The translations under genes and the position numbers were made by a program. A stretch of DNA of 5,850 nt from Agromyces sp. GTDB lineage: Bacteria > Actinomycetota > Actinomycetes > Actinomycetales > Microbacteriaceae. The stretch lies in NCBI GenBank assembly GCA_031178025.1, contig JAPSJU010000137.1:1-5850 (forward strand), read 5' to 3'. Of the stretch, positions 1 to 5,195 are shown in pieces; within the stretch, counting starts at the first letter, position 1, and every line of letters starts with the position of its first letter. The notes under the pieces are model-generated. The model had not been told where the DNA came from and searched no databases. It worked only from the letters and a program-made list of their open reading frames with translations.

Positions 1-85
1 CTCCCGCGCGCAGCTTCGCCGACTCCAGCGCCCGCTCGATGGCGAGGTCCGTGTCGGATCCGGGTTCGATGTGCCGATCGCTCAT
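1..85 (-). CDS. 5' end of an unrecognised protein gene (partial)
   Basis: Only the first 28 codons are inside the window, and the gene continues past the left edge. The ATG at 85-83 is preceded by AAAGGGGG (93-100) with 7 bases between, a good Shine-Dalgarno match, which is why I take this start. The visible N-terminus begins MSDRHIEPGSDTDLAIERAL and continues with ESAKLRAG. It is polar, with no signal peptide and no membrane segment. The stretch from about residue 13 looks like the beginning of an amphipathic helix. The gene lies downstream of lpdA on the same strand, 95 bases after its stop, so it could be read through from lpdA or have its own promoter. No family can be named from so short a piece. 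That it is a real gene rests on the ribosome binding site and the open frame. Confidence 0.6.
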   Translation of the reverse strand, partial: MSDRHIEPGSDTDLAIERALESAKLRAG

Positions 86-180
86 TGGAATGCCCCCTTT
101 GCGAATCCATCGTAGACGCGAGCGGTCAGGAACCTCCACGCGGAAGCCGTCGAGCGCCGGGGCGGTGCGATCAACCGTCG
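86..180 (-). promoter_or_regulatory. lpdA-to-downstream-gene spacer with a weak possible promoter
   Basis: This 95-base spacer contains TACGAT on the minus strand (114-109), which fits the TANNNT form of a -10 box. It would start a transcript about 17 bases before the gene at 85. No convincing -35 box lies 16-18 bases upstream; the best is TGGAGG (138-133). I found no strong hairpin followed by T-rich sequence, so an intrinsic terminator for lpdA is not evident. Read-through from lpdA remains possible. Confidence 0.25.
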
Positions 181-1581
181 CTACATGTTGATCATGTGGC
201 CGCTCAGGCCGTGGAACGCCTCCTGCAGCGCCTCGGAGAGCGTCGGATGCGTGTGCACGTTGCGGGCGAGCTCGAGCGCGCCGAGATCCCACTTCTGCGC
301 CAGGGTGAGCTCGGGCAGCAGCTCGGACACGCTCGGTCCGATCAGGTGGCCGCCGAGGAGCTCGAGGTACTTCGCGTCCGCGATGAGCTTCACGAAGCCG
401 ACCGGCTCGGCGAGGCCGTGCGCCTTGCCGTTGGCCGTGAACGGGAACATCGCGACCTTCACGTCGTAGCCCTCGTCGCGCGCCTGCTGCTCGGTGAGGC
501 CGAAGCTCGCGACCTGCGGGTTGCAGAAGGTCGCCCGTGGCATCATCCGGTAGTCGCCGAGCGACATCGTCTCCGCGCCGCCGATCGTCTCGGCCGCCAC
601 CACGCCCTGCGCTTCGGCGACGTGGGCGAGCATGAGCTTCGCCGTCACGTCGCCGATCGAGAAGATGTGCGGCACGTTGGTGCGCATGAACTCGTCGATC
701 GCGATGGCGCCGCGGTCGGTCAGCTGCACGCCCGTCGCCTCGAGGCCGAAGCCCTCGACGTTCGGACTCCAGCCGACGGCCATGAGCACCTTCTCCGCCT
801 CGATGGAACCGGGCTGCCCGTCGGCGCCCTCGTAGGCGACCGTGACGGAGGAGCCGTTGTCGGTGACCGTCTGCACCTTCGTCGAGGTGAGGATCGGCAC
901 GCCGAGCTTGCGGTACTGCTTCGTGATCTCCTTCGAGACGTCCACGTCCTCGTTCGGCAGGGCGCGGTCGAGGAACTCGATGATCGTCACCTCGACGCCG
1001 TAGTTGCGCATCACGTAGGCGAACTCCATGCCGATGGCGCCGGCGCCGACGATCGCGATCGATCGGGGCAGCTCACGGCTCATGATGAGCGTCTCGTAGG
1101 TGACGATGTTCGGGCTGAGCTCGACGCCCGGCAGCAGGCGCACGCGTGCGCCGGTGGCGATGATGGCGTTGTCGAAGGTCACCGTCTCGGTGCCGCCGTC
1201 GGCCTTGGCCACGTCGAGCGTGTTCGCGTCGCGGAAGGTGCCGCGACCGTCGTACTCGGTGATGCCGTTCTTCTTCATGAGGTAGTGCACGCCCTTGACC
1301 CGCCCTTCGGCGACCTGGCGGCTGCGGTCGAACGCGACGCCGTAGTCGAAGCTCACCTCGCCCGAGATGCCGAACGTCGCGGCCTGCGTGTGGAACGTGT
1401 GCGCGAGCTCCGCGTTGTGCAGGAGCGCCTTCGAGGGGATGCATCCGACGTTCAGGCACACCCCGCCCCAGTACTTCTCCTCGATCACGGCGGTCTTGAG
1501 TCCGAGCTGGGCGGCGCGGATCGCGGCCACGTAGCCGCCGGGACCCGCGCCGAGGACGACGACATCGAAATGGCTGGTCAT
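181..1581 (-). CDS. lpdA: Dihydrolipoamide dehydrogenase (E3)
   Basis: A cytoplasmic FAD flavoenzyme that reoxidises dihydrolipoyl groups on the E2 subunits of pyruvate, 2-oxoglutarate and branched-chain 2-oxoacid dehydrogenases, passing electrons to NAD+. The 466 residues are full family length. Visible motifs are the N-terminal FAD-binding GAGPGG (11-16), the redox disulfide GGVCLNVGCIPSKALL with C42 and C47, ATG at 142-144, the NAD-binding GAGAIG (179-184), the second FAD motif SIGDV (G310, D311), and the C-terminal catalytic HPTLSE with H445 and E450. The protein resembles mycobacterial Lpd along its length, judged from memory. In mycobacteria that enzyme also supports a peroxide-defence relay with AhpD/AhpC, but nothing here shows that role. 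The ATG start lies 9 bases after the lspA stop with no strong ribosome site of its own, so translation may depend on ribosomes leaving lspA. No E1 or E2 gene is visible nearby. Confidence 0.97.
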   Translation of the reverse strand: MTSHFDVVVLGAGPGGYVAAIRAAQLGLKTAVIEEKYWGGVCLNVGCIPSKALLHNAELAHTFHTQAATFGISGEVSFDYGVAFDRSRQVAEGRVKGVHYLMKKNGITEYDGRGTFRDANTLDVAKADGGTETVTFDNAIIATGARVRLLPGVELSPNIVTYETLIMSRELPRSIAIVGAGAIGMEFAYVMRNYGVEVTIIEFLDRALPNEDVDVSKEITKQYRKLGVPILTSTKVQTVTDNGSSVTVAYEGADGQPGSIEAEKVLMAVGWSPNVEGFGLEATGVQLTDRGAIAIDEFMRTNVPHIFSIGDVTAKLMLAHVAEAQGVVAAETIGGAETMSLGDYRMMPRATFCNPQVASFGLTEQQARDEGYDVKVAMFPFTANGKAHGLAEPVGFVKLIADAKYLELLGGHLIGPSVSELLPELTLAQKWDLGALELARNVHTHPTLSEALQEAFHGLSGHMINM

Positions 1582-1590
1582 TGCGCCAGC

Positions 1591-2211
1591 CTACGGCGCG
1601 GGCTCCTCGCCACGCGAGGGCCCGGGCTCCTCGCCACGCGACGGCTCGGGCCGCAGGGCGAGGCCCCGCGTCACGAGCACCAGCAGCATGACGGCCCCGG
1701 CCAGGATCCCGATGTCGGCGACGTTGCCGATGAACCAGTCGGCGTAGGCGATGAAGTCGACGACATGGCCCTGGCCGAATGCCGGGGCCCGCAGCAGGCG
1801 GTCCAGGAAGTGCGTCGTCGCACCGCCGAGCAGGAGCCCGAGGCAGACCGCCCACGCACGGGACCGCACCCGCCAGACGAACCACGCGGCGACCAGGACG
1901 CCGATGCCGGCCAGGATCGTGAAGACCCAGGTGACGTCCGCCCCGAGCGAGAATGCCGCGCCCGGGTTGTACACGAGCTGGACTCCCAGGAGGTCGCCGA
2001 GCAGTGGTGTCCGCTCGCCGGGCGTGAGAGCCTGCTCCGCCCAGGACTTCGACAGCTGGTCGATGCCGAGCAGGGCGGCGGCGATCGCCGCGGCGATCCA
2101 CGGCGCCCCGGCGCTCCACCGCTGCTCGCGGTGGCGCACGTGAGCGCCGGCCGCGTCCCGTTGCGGTTCCCGGCCGGGCTCGTCCGTCGGCTGCTCGCTC
2201 ATCTCGTCCAT
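1591..2211 (-). CDS. lspA: Lipoprotein signal peptidase (signal peptidase II), with a substituted conserved motif
   Basis: An integral-membrane aspartyl peptidase that cuts the signal peptide from prolipoproteins just before the lipid-modified cysteine. The 206 residues include about 37 polar N-terminal residues, then four hydrophobic segments (roughly 38-50, 95-113, 119-136, 165-182). Motifs seen are DQLSK (51-55), NPGAAFS (82-88), DR (137-138), VDF with D152, and NVAD with N163 and D166. D152 and D166 are the expected catalytic pair. Oddly, the family's GGxxGNxxDR motif reads GGATTHFLDR (129-138), so the conserved Asn is His134 and the Gly before it is Thr. The tail (188-206) repeats PSRGEEP twice. 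The start at 2211 has GGGGAGG 8 bases upstream; the in-frame ATG at 2202 (203 residues) is a fair alternative. The gene stands next to lpdA rather than in an ileS-lspA-rluD type cluster. It is either the housekeeping enzyme or a divergent paralog. Confidence 0.9.
   Translation of the reverse strand: MDEMSEQPTDEPGREPQRDAAGAHVRHREQRWSAGAPWIAAAIAAALLGIDQLSKSWAEQALTPGERTPLLGDLLGVQLVYNPGAAFSLGADVTWVFTILAGIGVLVAAWFVWRVRSRAWAVCLGLLLGGATTHFLDRLLRAPAFGQGHVVDFIAYADWFIGNVADIGILAGAVMLLVLVTRGLALRPEPSRGEEPGPSRGEEPAP
1599..1646 (-). repeat. 24-base tandem duplication in the 3' end of lspA
   Basis: Two adjacent 24-base units (1599-1622 and 1623-1646) share their first 19 bases exactly and differ at two positions overall. 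A third start of the unit (cgggc) follows at 1647. The period is a multiple of three, so the duplication stays in frame and gives the repeated PSRGEEP residues at the cytoplasmic tail of LspA. Each unit reads GGCGAGGAG on the coding strand, which resembles a ribosome binding site. The nearer copy is about 21 bases from the lpdA start, too far for normal use. Confidence 0.85.
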
Positions 2212-2235
2212 CCTCGCAGCCTCCCCGCCCGTACC

Positions 2236-2248
2236 CGACCGGTTCGGC
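2236..2248. repeat. 13-bp direct repeat, copy 1, in the divergent spacer
   Basis: The sequence cgaccggttcggc occurs here and again at 2284-2296. It contains the palindrome ACCGGT. This copy ends 25 bases upstream of the lspA start codon at 2211, where a regulator could affect lspA transcription or early elongation. Confidence 0.6.
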
Positions 2249-2280
2249 GCACCTCGCCGAGCGCATCCACGCCTGCCTGC

Positions 2281-2308
2281 TGGCGACCGGTTCGGCACTC
2301 CCTATGAT
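2281..2308 (+). promoter_or_regulatory. Likely promoter of the nitrilase-family gene
   Basis: TATGAT at 2303-2308 matches the sigma-70-type -10 consensus TATAAT at five of six bases, in an otherwise GC-rich spacer. The best -35 candidate is tggcga (2281-2286), 16 bases upstream, which matches TTGACA at only three positions. The transcript would begin near 2315, giving a leader of about 20 bases that contains the ribosome binding site. Confidence 0.45.
2284..2296. repeat. 13-bp direct repeat, copy 2, in the divergent spacer
   Basis: This is an exact second copy of cgaccggttcggc, 48 bp from the first. It lies in the spacer between the proposed -35 and -10 boxes of the plus-strand hydrolase promoter, where a bound repressor would block polymerase. 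That it is an operator is inference from position only. Confidence 0.6.
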
Positions 2309-2319
2309 CGGTGTACCGG

Positions 2320-2326
2320 AAGGAGG
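2320..2326 (+). promoter_or_regulatory. Strong ribosome binding site fixing a GTG start
   Basis: AAGGAGG lies inside the purine run ggaaggaggagga (2318-2330). It is followed by 9 bases and then the GTG at 2336. This near-perfect Shine-Dalgarno sequence decides that the hydrolase begins at GTG 2336. Confidence 0.85.
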
Positions 2327-2335
2327 AGGACGAAC

Positions 2336-3232
2336 GTGAGGGCACTGACGCTCGCGGCCGCGCAGCGCGCACCGCTTCCCATCGGCACCCCGGCCTCCGC
2401 ACTCGCGGCCGACGTCGCCGAGACGTGTGCGCTGCATCCCGAGCTCGACCTCCTCGTCTATCCCGAACTGCACCTCTTCGACCCTCCCGGCGAGGACGAC
2501 ACCGCCCGCACCGAAGCCCTGCGGGCGTCGGCAGTCGCGCTCGACGGAGATCTCGTGCGCGAACTCGGCGCGATCGCGCGAGCCGCCGGAGTCTGGCTCA
2601 TCCCGGGGAGTGTCTGCGAGCGCGGTCCGAGCGGCGAGCTCTTCAACACGGCGCTCGTGTTCGACCCGGAGGGCGAGCTCGTCGCGAGCTACCGGAAGGT
2701 CTTCCCCTGGCGGCCGTTCGAACCGTACGACCCGGGTGATCGCTTCGTCGTCGTCGACCTGCCCGGCGCCGGCCGCATCGGCATCTCGATCTGCTACGAC
2801 GCGTGGTTCCCCGAGGTGACGCGTCATCTCGCATGGATGGGCGCGGAACTCGTGGTCAACATCGTCAAGACCACGACGCCCGACCGGGAGCAGGAGGTCG
2901 TGCTCGCCCAGGCGAACTCGATCGTCAACCAGACCTTCACGCTCAGCGTGAACTGCGCCGGCCCGATGGGGCGCGGTCGGAGCCTGCTCGTCGACCCGGA
3001 GGGCGCCACCCTCGCCGAGCTCGATGACGACCGCAGCGACACGTTCGTCGCCCGGATCGACCTCGACCGGGTCACCGAGGTCCGACGGGTCGGCACGGCG
3101 GGCTCGAACCGGATGTGGGAGCAGCTCCGCGCCGACGACGCCCCGATCGCCCTTCCGCTCTACGGGGGCGAGATCGCCCCATCCCGCTGGCGTGTCGGAG
3201 CGCCGGCGCAGAGGGTGGCGCCCAACGGCTGA
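2336..3232 (+). CDS. Carbon-nitrogen hydrolase (nitrilase superfamily amidase)
   Basis: A cytoplasmic hydrolase of the nitrilase superfamily, which uses a Glu-Lys-Cys triad to cleave amide or nitrile bonds, releasing ammonia or an amine. The triad is visible as E44 in YPELHLF, K121 in YRKVFPW and C153 in GISICYDAWFPE, with a second conserved Glu (E129) in RPFEPYDPG. The 298 residues cover the whole domain, and there is no signal peptide. The substrate cannot be read from sequence. The YRKVFPWRPFE stretch recalls the formamidase and aliphatic-amidase branch more than the Nit/NAD-synthetase branch, but this is a weak hint. The gene is divergent from lspA and convergent with the peroxidase gene, which overlaps its last 73 bases. 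The C-terminal piece LPLYGGEIAPSRW looks like genuine protein rather than read-through. No other nitrogen-metabolism gene is in view. Confidence 0.9.
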   Translation: MRALTLAAAQRAPLPIGTPASALAADVAETCALHPELDLLVYPELHLFDPPGEDDTARTEALRASAVALDGDLVRELGAIARAAGVWLIPGSVCERGPSGELFNTALVFDPEGELVASYRKVFPWRPFEPYDPGDRFVVVDLPGAGRIGISICYDAWFPEVTRHLAWMGAELVVNIVKTTTPDREQEVVLAQANSIVNQTFTLSVNCAGPMGRGRSLLVDPEGATLAELDDDRSDTFVARIDLDRVTEVRRVGTAGSNRMWEQLRADDAPIALPLYGGEIAPSRWRVGAPAQRVAPNG

Positions 3233-4401
3233 TCGGGTGCGAAGCCGGGGAGGATGAGGAACGTCGCACTCGCCGTCGGGATCGCGAATGCCATGAGGTC
3301 ATCGGTCTCGTCGAGGCGGTGCTGGGTCTGGACGAACGTGCGCAGCTCGCGCTGGAAGCTCGTGAACATCAGCCCAGCGTCGCGGCGGCCGGAGTCGTCG
3401 TCGAGTACGCCGTCGTCGAAGGCGTAGCCCCGCCGCAGCATCAGCGCGCTGCCGGTGAACGACGGATGCGCTGCCCGCACGTGCGAACGGGCCGGAAGCA
3501 CGAACTGCCCGTCGGGCGTCTTCGCGAGCAGGTCGGCCTCATCGTCCGGTCCGCCACCCGAGAGCGGCGCCCCGTCGTGTCGGCGGCGACCGACGATGGC
3601 CTCCTGGCGCGCCTCGGGTTCGGCACGGAACCTGCCGGTGTCGAGGCGCAGTCGGCGCACGACGCAGATCGTCCCGCCGGCCAGAGGTCCGTCGGCGATC
3701 CAGACGTGCTCGTCGAGTTCGCGGTCGCCGTGCGGCACGATGATGCCATCGTGGAAGCCCAGCGGATTGCGCGTCACCGTGCCGCGGCTCGGGCCGCGGA
3801 ACAGGCGCTGCGACCATCGGACGGCTGCGTCGGCGATGCCGCCGGTGAGCCAGCGGATCGCACGATCGGCATCGTTCGGATCGCTGCTGTACGCCACCAG
3901 CAGCAGGTCACCGCCGACGCGGTCCGCACGCAGCCCCTCATCGGAGGCGAATCGCGGCAGCTCCTCGCCGCCGGGCAGCGAGGGATCGACGAGGCCCACC
4001 AGGCGCGGACCGAGGCCGACCGTGACGGTGAGATCGCCGGGACCGTCGGGAAGCTCCGCCCGAGCTGCATCGCCGGCCGAGCCGTCCTCCGGCCTCGTGA
4101 GGGCGGTGATGGCGAGGCCGAGCGCCGCGCACACGGCTCGGACGTCTGCCGGGAAACGAACACCGGCGAGGTCCAGTACGACCATGACCCCGTGCGGTTG
4201 CGGGGTCGCGGGCCTGGCGATGCCCGCCTGGTGCGCGCCGTGCGGCTCGACGCGCCGGCTGCCCGGTTCCGTCTCGGGCAACGCCGGGAGTGCGGCGGGT
4301 TGCGCCTCCGCGACCGCCCAGCCTCCAGCCACGCCCGCGGCGGCGCCGAGCCCGGCTGCAGCGAGGCCGCGCAGCACGTCCCGGCGCCCCGGGGTGCTCA
4401 T
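3160..4401 (-). CDS. Tat-exported DyP-type haem peroxidase (EfeB-like)
   Basis: A dye-decolourising-type peroxidase, a haem b enzyme that uses hydrogen peroxide to oxidise organic or metal substrates outside the membrane. The 413 residues match exported members of the family. The N-terminus GRRDVLRGL (twin Arg at 6-7) plus an Ala/Gly-rich segment to about residue 31 is a Tat signal, with likely cleavage after A33 (AEA-Q). The distal motif GFHDG (215-219) carries the catalytic Asp D218. SHVR gives the expected proximal haem ligand H307. LMLRRGY (320-326) supplies the distal Arg, probably R323. The C-terminal block resembles E. coli EfeB. The ATG overlaps the lipoprotein's stop as ATGA, implying coupled translation. 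It is the last gene of the three-gene run and overlaps the convergent hydrolase by 73 bases. EfeU and EfeO are not visible, so I do not use the name efeB. Confidence 0.93.
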   Translation of the reverse strand: MSTPGRRDVLRGLAAAGLGAAAGVAGGWAVAEAQPAALPALPETEPGSRRVEPHGAHQAGIARPATPQPHGVMVVLDLAGVRFPADVRAVCAALGLAITALTRPEDGSAGDAARAELPDGPGDLTVTVGLGPRLVGLVDPSLPGGEELPRFASDEGLRADRVGGDLLLVAYSSDPNDADRAIRWLTGGIADAAVRWSQRLFRGPSRGTVTRNPLGFHDGIIVPHGDRELDEHVWIADGPLAGGTICVVRRLRLDTGRFRAEPEARQEAIVGRRRHDGAPLSGGGPDDEADLLAKTPDGQFVLPARSHVRAAHPSFTGSALMLRRGYAFDDGVLDDDSGRRDAGLMFTSFQRELRTFVQTQHRLDETDDLMAFAIPTASATFLILPGFAPDQPLGATLCAGAPTRQRDGAISPP

Positions 4402-5195
4402 CCGGCTGCCCCGCTGCCGGTGAAGGCTCCGGCGAACTGCACGTCGCCGCCGTCGCCGAAGTCGATCGCGGTCCAGTCGGCCGATCCGCCGATCCGAGTC
4501 TCGAGCCGCCGCAGCAGCCCGTCCCGGTCGACCCAGTAGCGGACGGTGGCGTCGCGGCCGTCTCCGACGGCGGTCTCCGGGTCGTACGCGTGGTCGGAGG
4601 TCGGTCCTGCCACGACATCGACGGGTTCGCCGCCCGCCTCGTCGGAGCGGAGCCATCTCGCGTCCGTCTGCTGCAGCAGCACCGGATTGTCGGGACGGTC
4701 GTGTCCCGCCCGCACGATGATCGCCAACACGGCGTGGAGCCGGGACGCATCCGGCGAGAGCGCGCTGGTCGACCAGTCGGGATCATCCGCCGAGCTGACG
4801 GGGGGCGGGATCGGCGGCTGCTCCGCATCGTCGATCGCGGCGCGAGAGCCGATGGTCTCCGCGCTCCAGGCGATCAGCGCGCGGGCACCATCCGCGCGCA
4901 GCGCCGCGTAGCCCAGCCCGGCCTCGAAATCGATCCAGCCGTCGACGGCGTAGTGCACGCCGCCCTCGTCGACCTCGAAGTGGATCGATCGCACTCGCGC
5001 GTCGAAGTTCGTGAAGCGCATGATCGCCAACCGCTGAGCCTCGTCGGTGGTGAGCGGCCGAGGCCCGGCGGAAGCCGGCGCGCCGGCTTCCGCCGGCGGG
5101 GACGCGGGTGCGGCGGAACAGCCGGCGACGCCGGCGACGAGGCACGCCGCAATGGCGAGGGCGGCGAGGCGGCGCAGGCCGGCCGGCGCGCTCAC
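4398..5195 (-). CDS. Lipoprotein of unrecognised family
   Basis: The predicted 265-residue protein has a short basic N-terminus (R8, R9), a hydrophobic stretch (10-25) and the lipobox VAGC with the lipidated C26, so it should be anchored to the outer face of the membrane after LspA-type processing. Residues 27-47 form an Ala/Pro-rich tether. The mature domain, from about residue 48, starts TTDEAQRLAIMRFTNFDARV and then alternates short strands such as SIHFEVDEGGVHYAVDGWID. It ends in RDATVRYWVDRDGLLRRLET. The strand pattern, with a central YWVD followed by a phrase about Leu-Arg-Arg, recalls LppX/LprG- or LolA-like folds, but that is only a structural guess. The only cysteines are C18 and C26, both in the signal region. 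The GTG start at 5195 overlaps the upstream TGA as GTGA; its stop overlaps the peroxidase start as ATGA. No in-frame ATG upstream of the lipobox fits better. Confidence 0.85.
   Translation of the reverse strand: MSAPAGLRRLAALAIAACLVAGVAGCSAAPASPPAEAGAPASAGPRPLTTDEAQRLAIMRFTNFDARVRSIHFEVDEGGVHYAVDGWIDFEAGLGYAALRADGARALIAWSAETIGSRAAIDDAEQPPIPPPVSSADDPDWSTSALSPDASRLHAVLAIIVRAGHDRPDNPVLLQQTDARWLRSDEAGGEPVDVVAGPTSDHAYDPETAVGDGRDATVRYWVDRDGLLRRLETRIGGSADWTAIDFGDGGDVQFAGAFTGSGAAG
5065..5096. repeat. 32-bp perfect palindrome inside the lipoprotein gene
   Basis: The 16 bases at 5065-5080 (ccggcggaagccggcg) are exactly the reverse complement of 5081-5096, with no spacer. The centre is ggcgcgcc (5077-5084). 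It encodes part of the Ala/Pro/Glu tether after the lipobox, where protein sequence is loosely constrained. In RNA it could form a very stable hairpin near the 5' end of the lipoprotein message. It has no T-run, so it is not an ordinary intrinsic terminator. Confidence 0.9.

Noticed and set aside
86..180. Intrinsic terminator after lpdA
   Set aside because: Only short weak stems with no following T-run could be found.
181..1581. Mercuric reductase or glutathione/mycothione reductase instead of E3
   Set aside because: There is no N-terminal heavy-metal domain or C-terminal vicinal Cys pair. The disulfide region and the C-terminal HPTLSE motif are those of dihydrolipoamide dehydrogenase.
85..2307. 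A 740-codon plus-strand open frame
   Set aside because: It lies antisense to lpdA and lspA, is rich in Arg/His/Glu/Asp/Val as expected for the complement of GC-rich codons, and has no ribosome site or recognisable domain.
1073..2827. A 584-codon minus-strand open frame
   Set aside because: It is a shifted frame over lspA, part of lpdA and the antisense of the hydrolase. Its Arg/Gly-rich composition and the strong motifs in the competing frames mark it as a shadow.
3160..4401. Naming the peroxidase efeB or dtpA
   Set aside because: The sequence supports an exported DyP peroxidase, but the EfeU/EfeO partners of efeB and the Sco/copper-chaperone partners of dtpA are not visible, so a specific symbol would overstate the case.
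3115..4539. A 474-codon plus-strand open frame
   Set aside because: It is antisense to the DyP peroxidase, whose Tat signal, GFHDG motif and SHVR motif establish the minus strand as coding.
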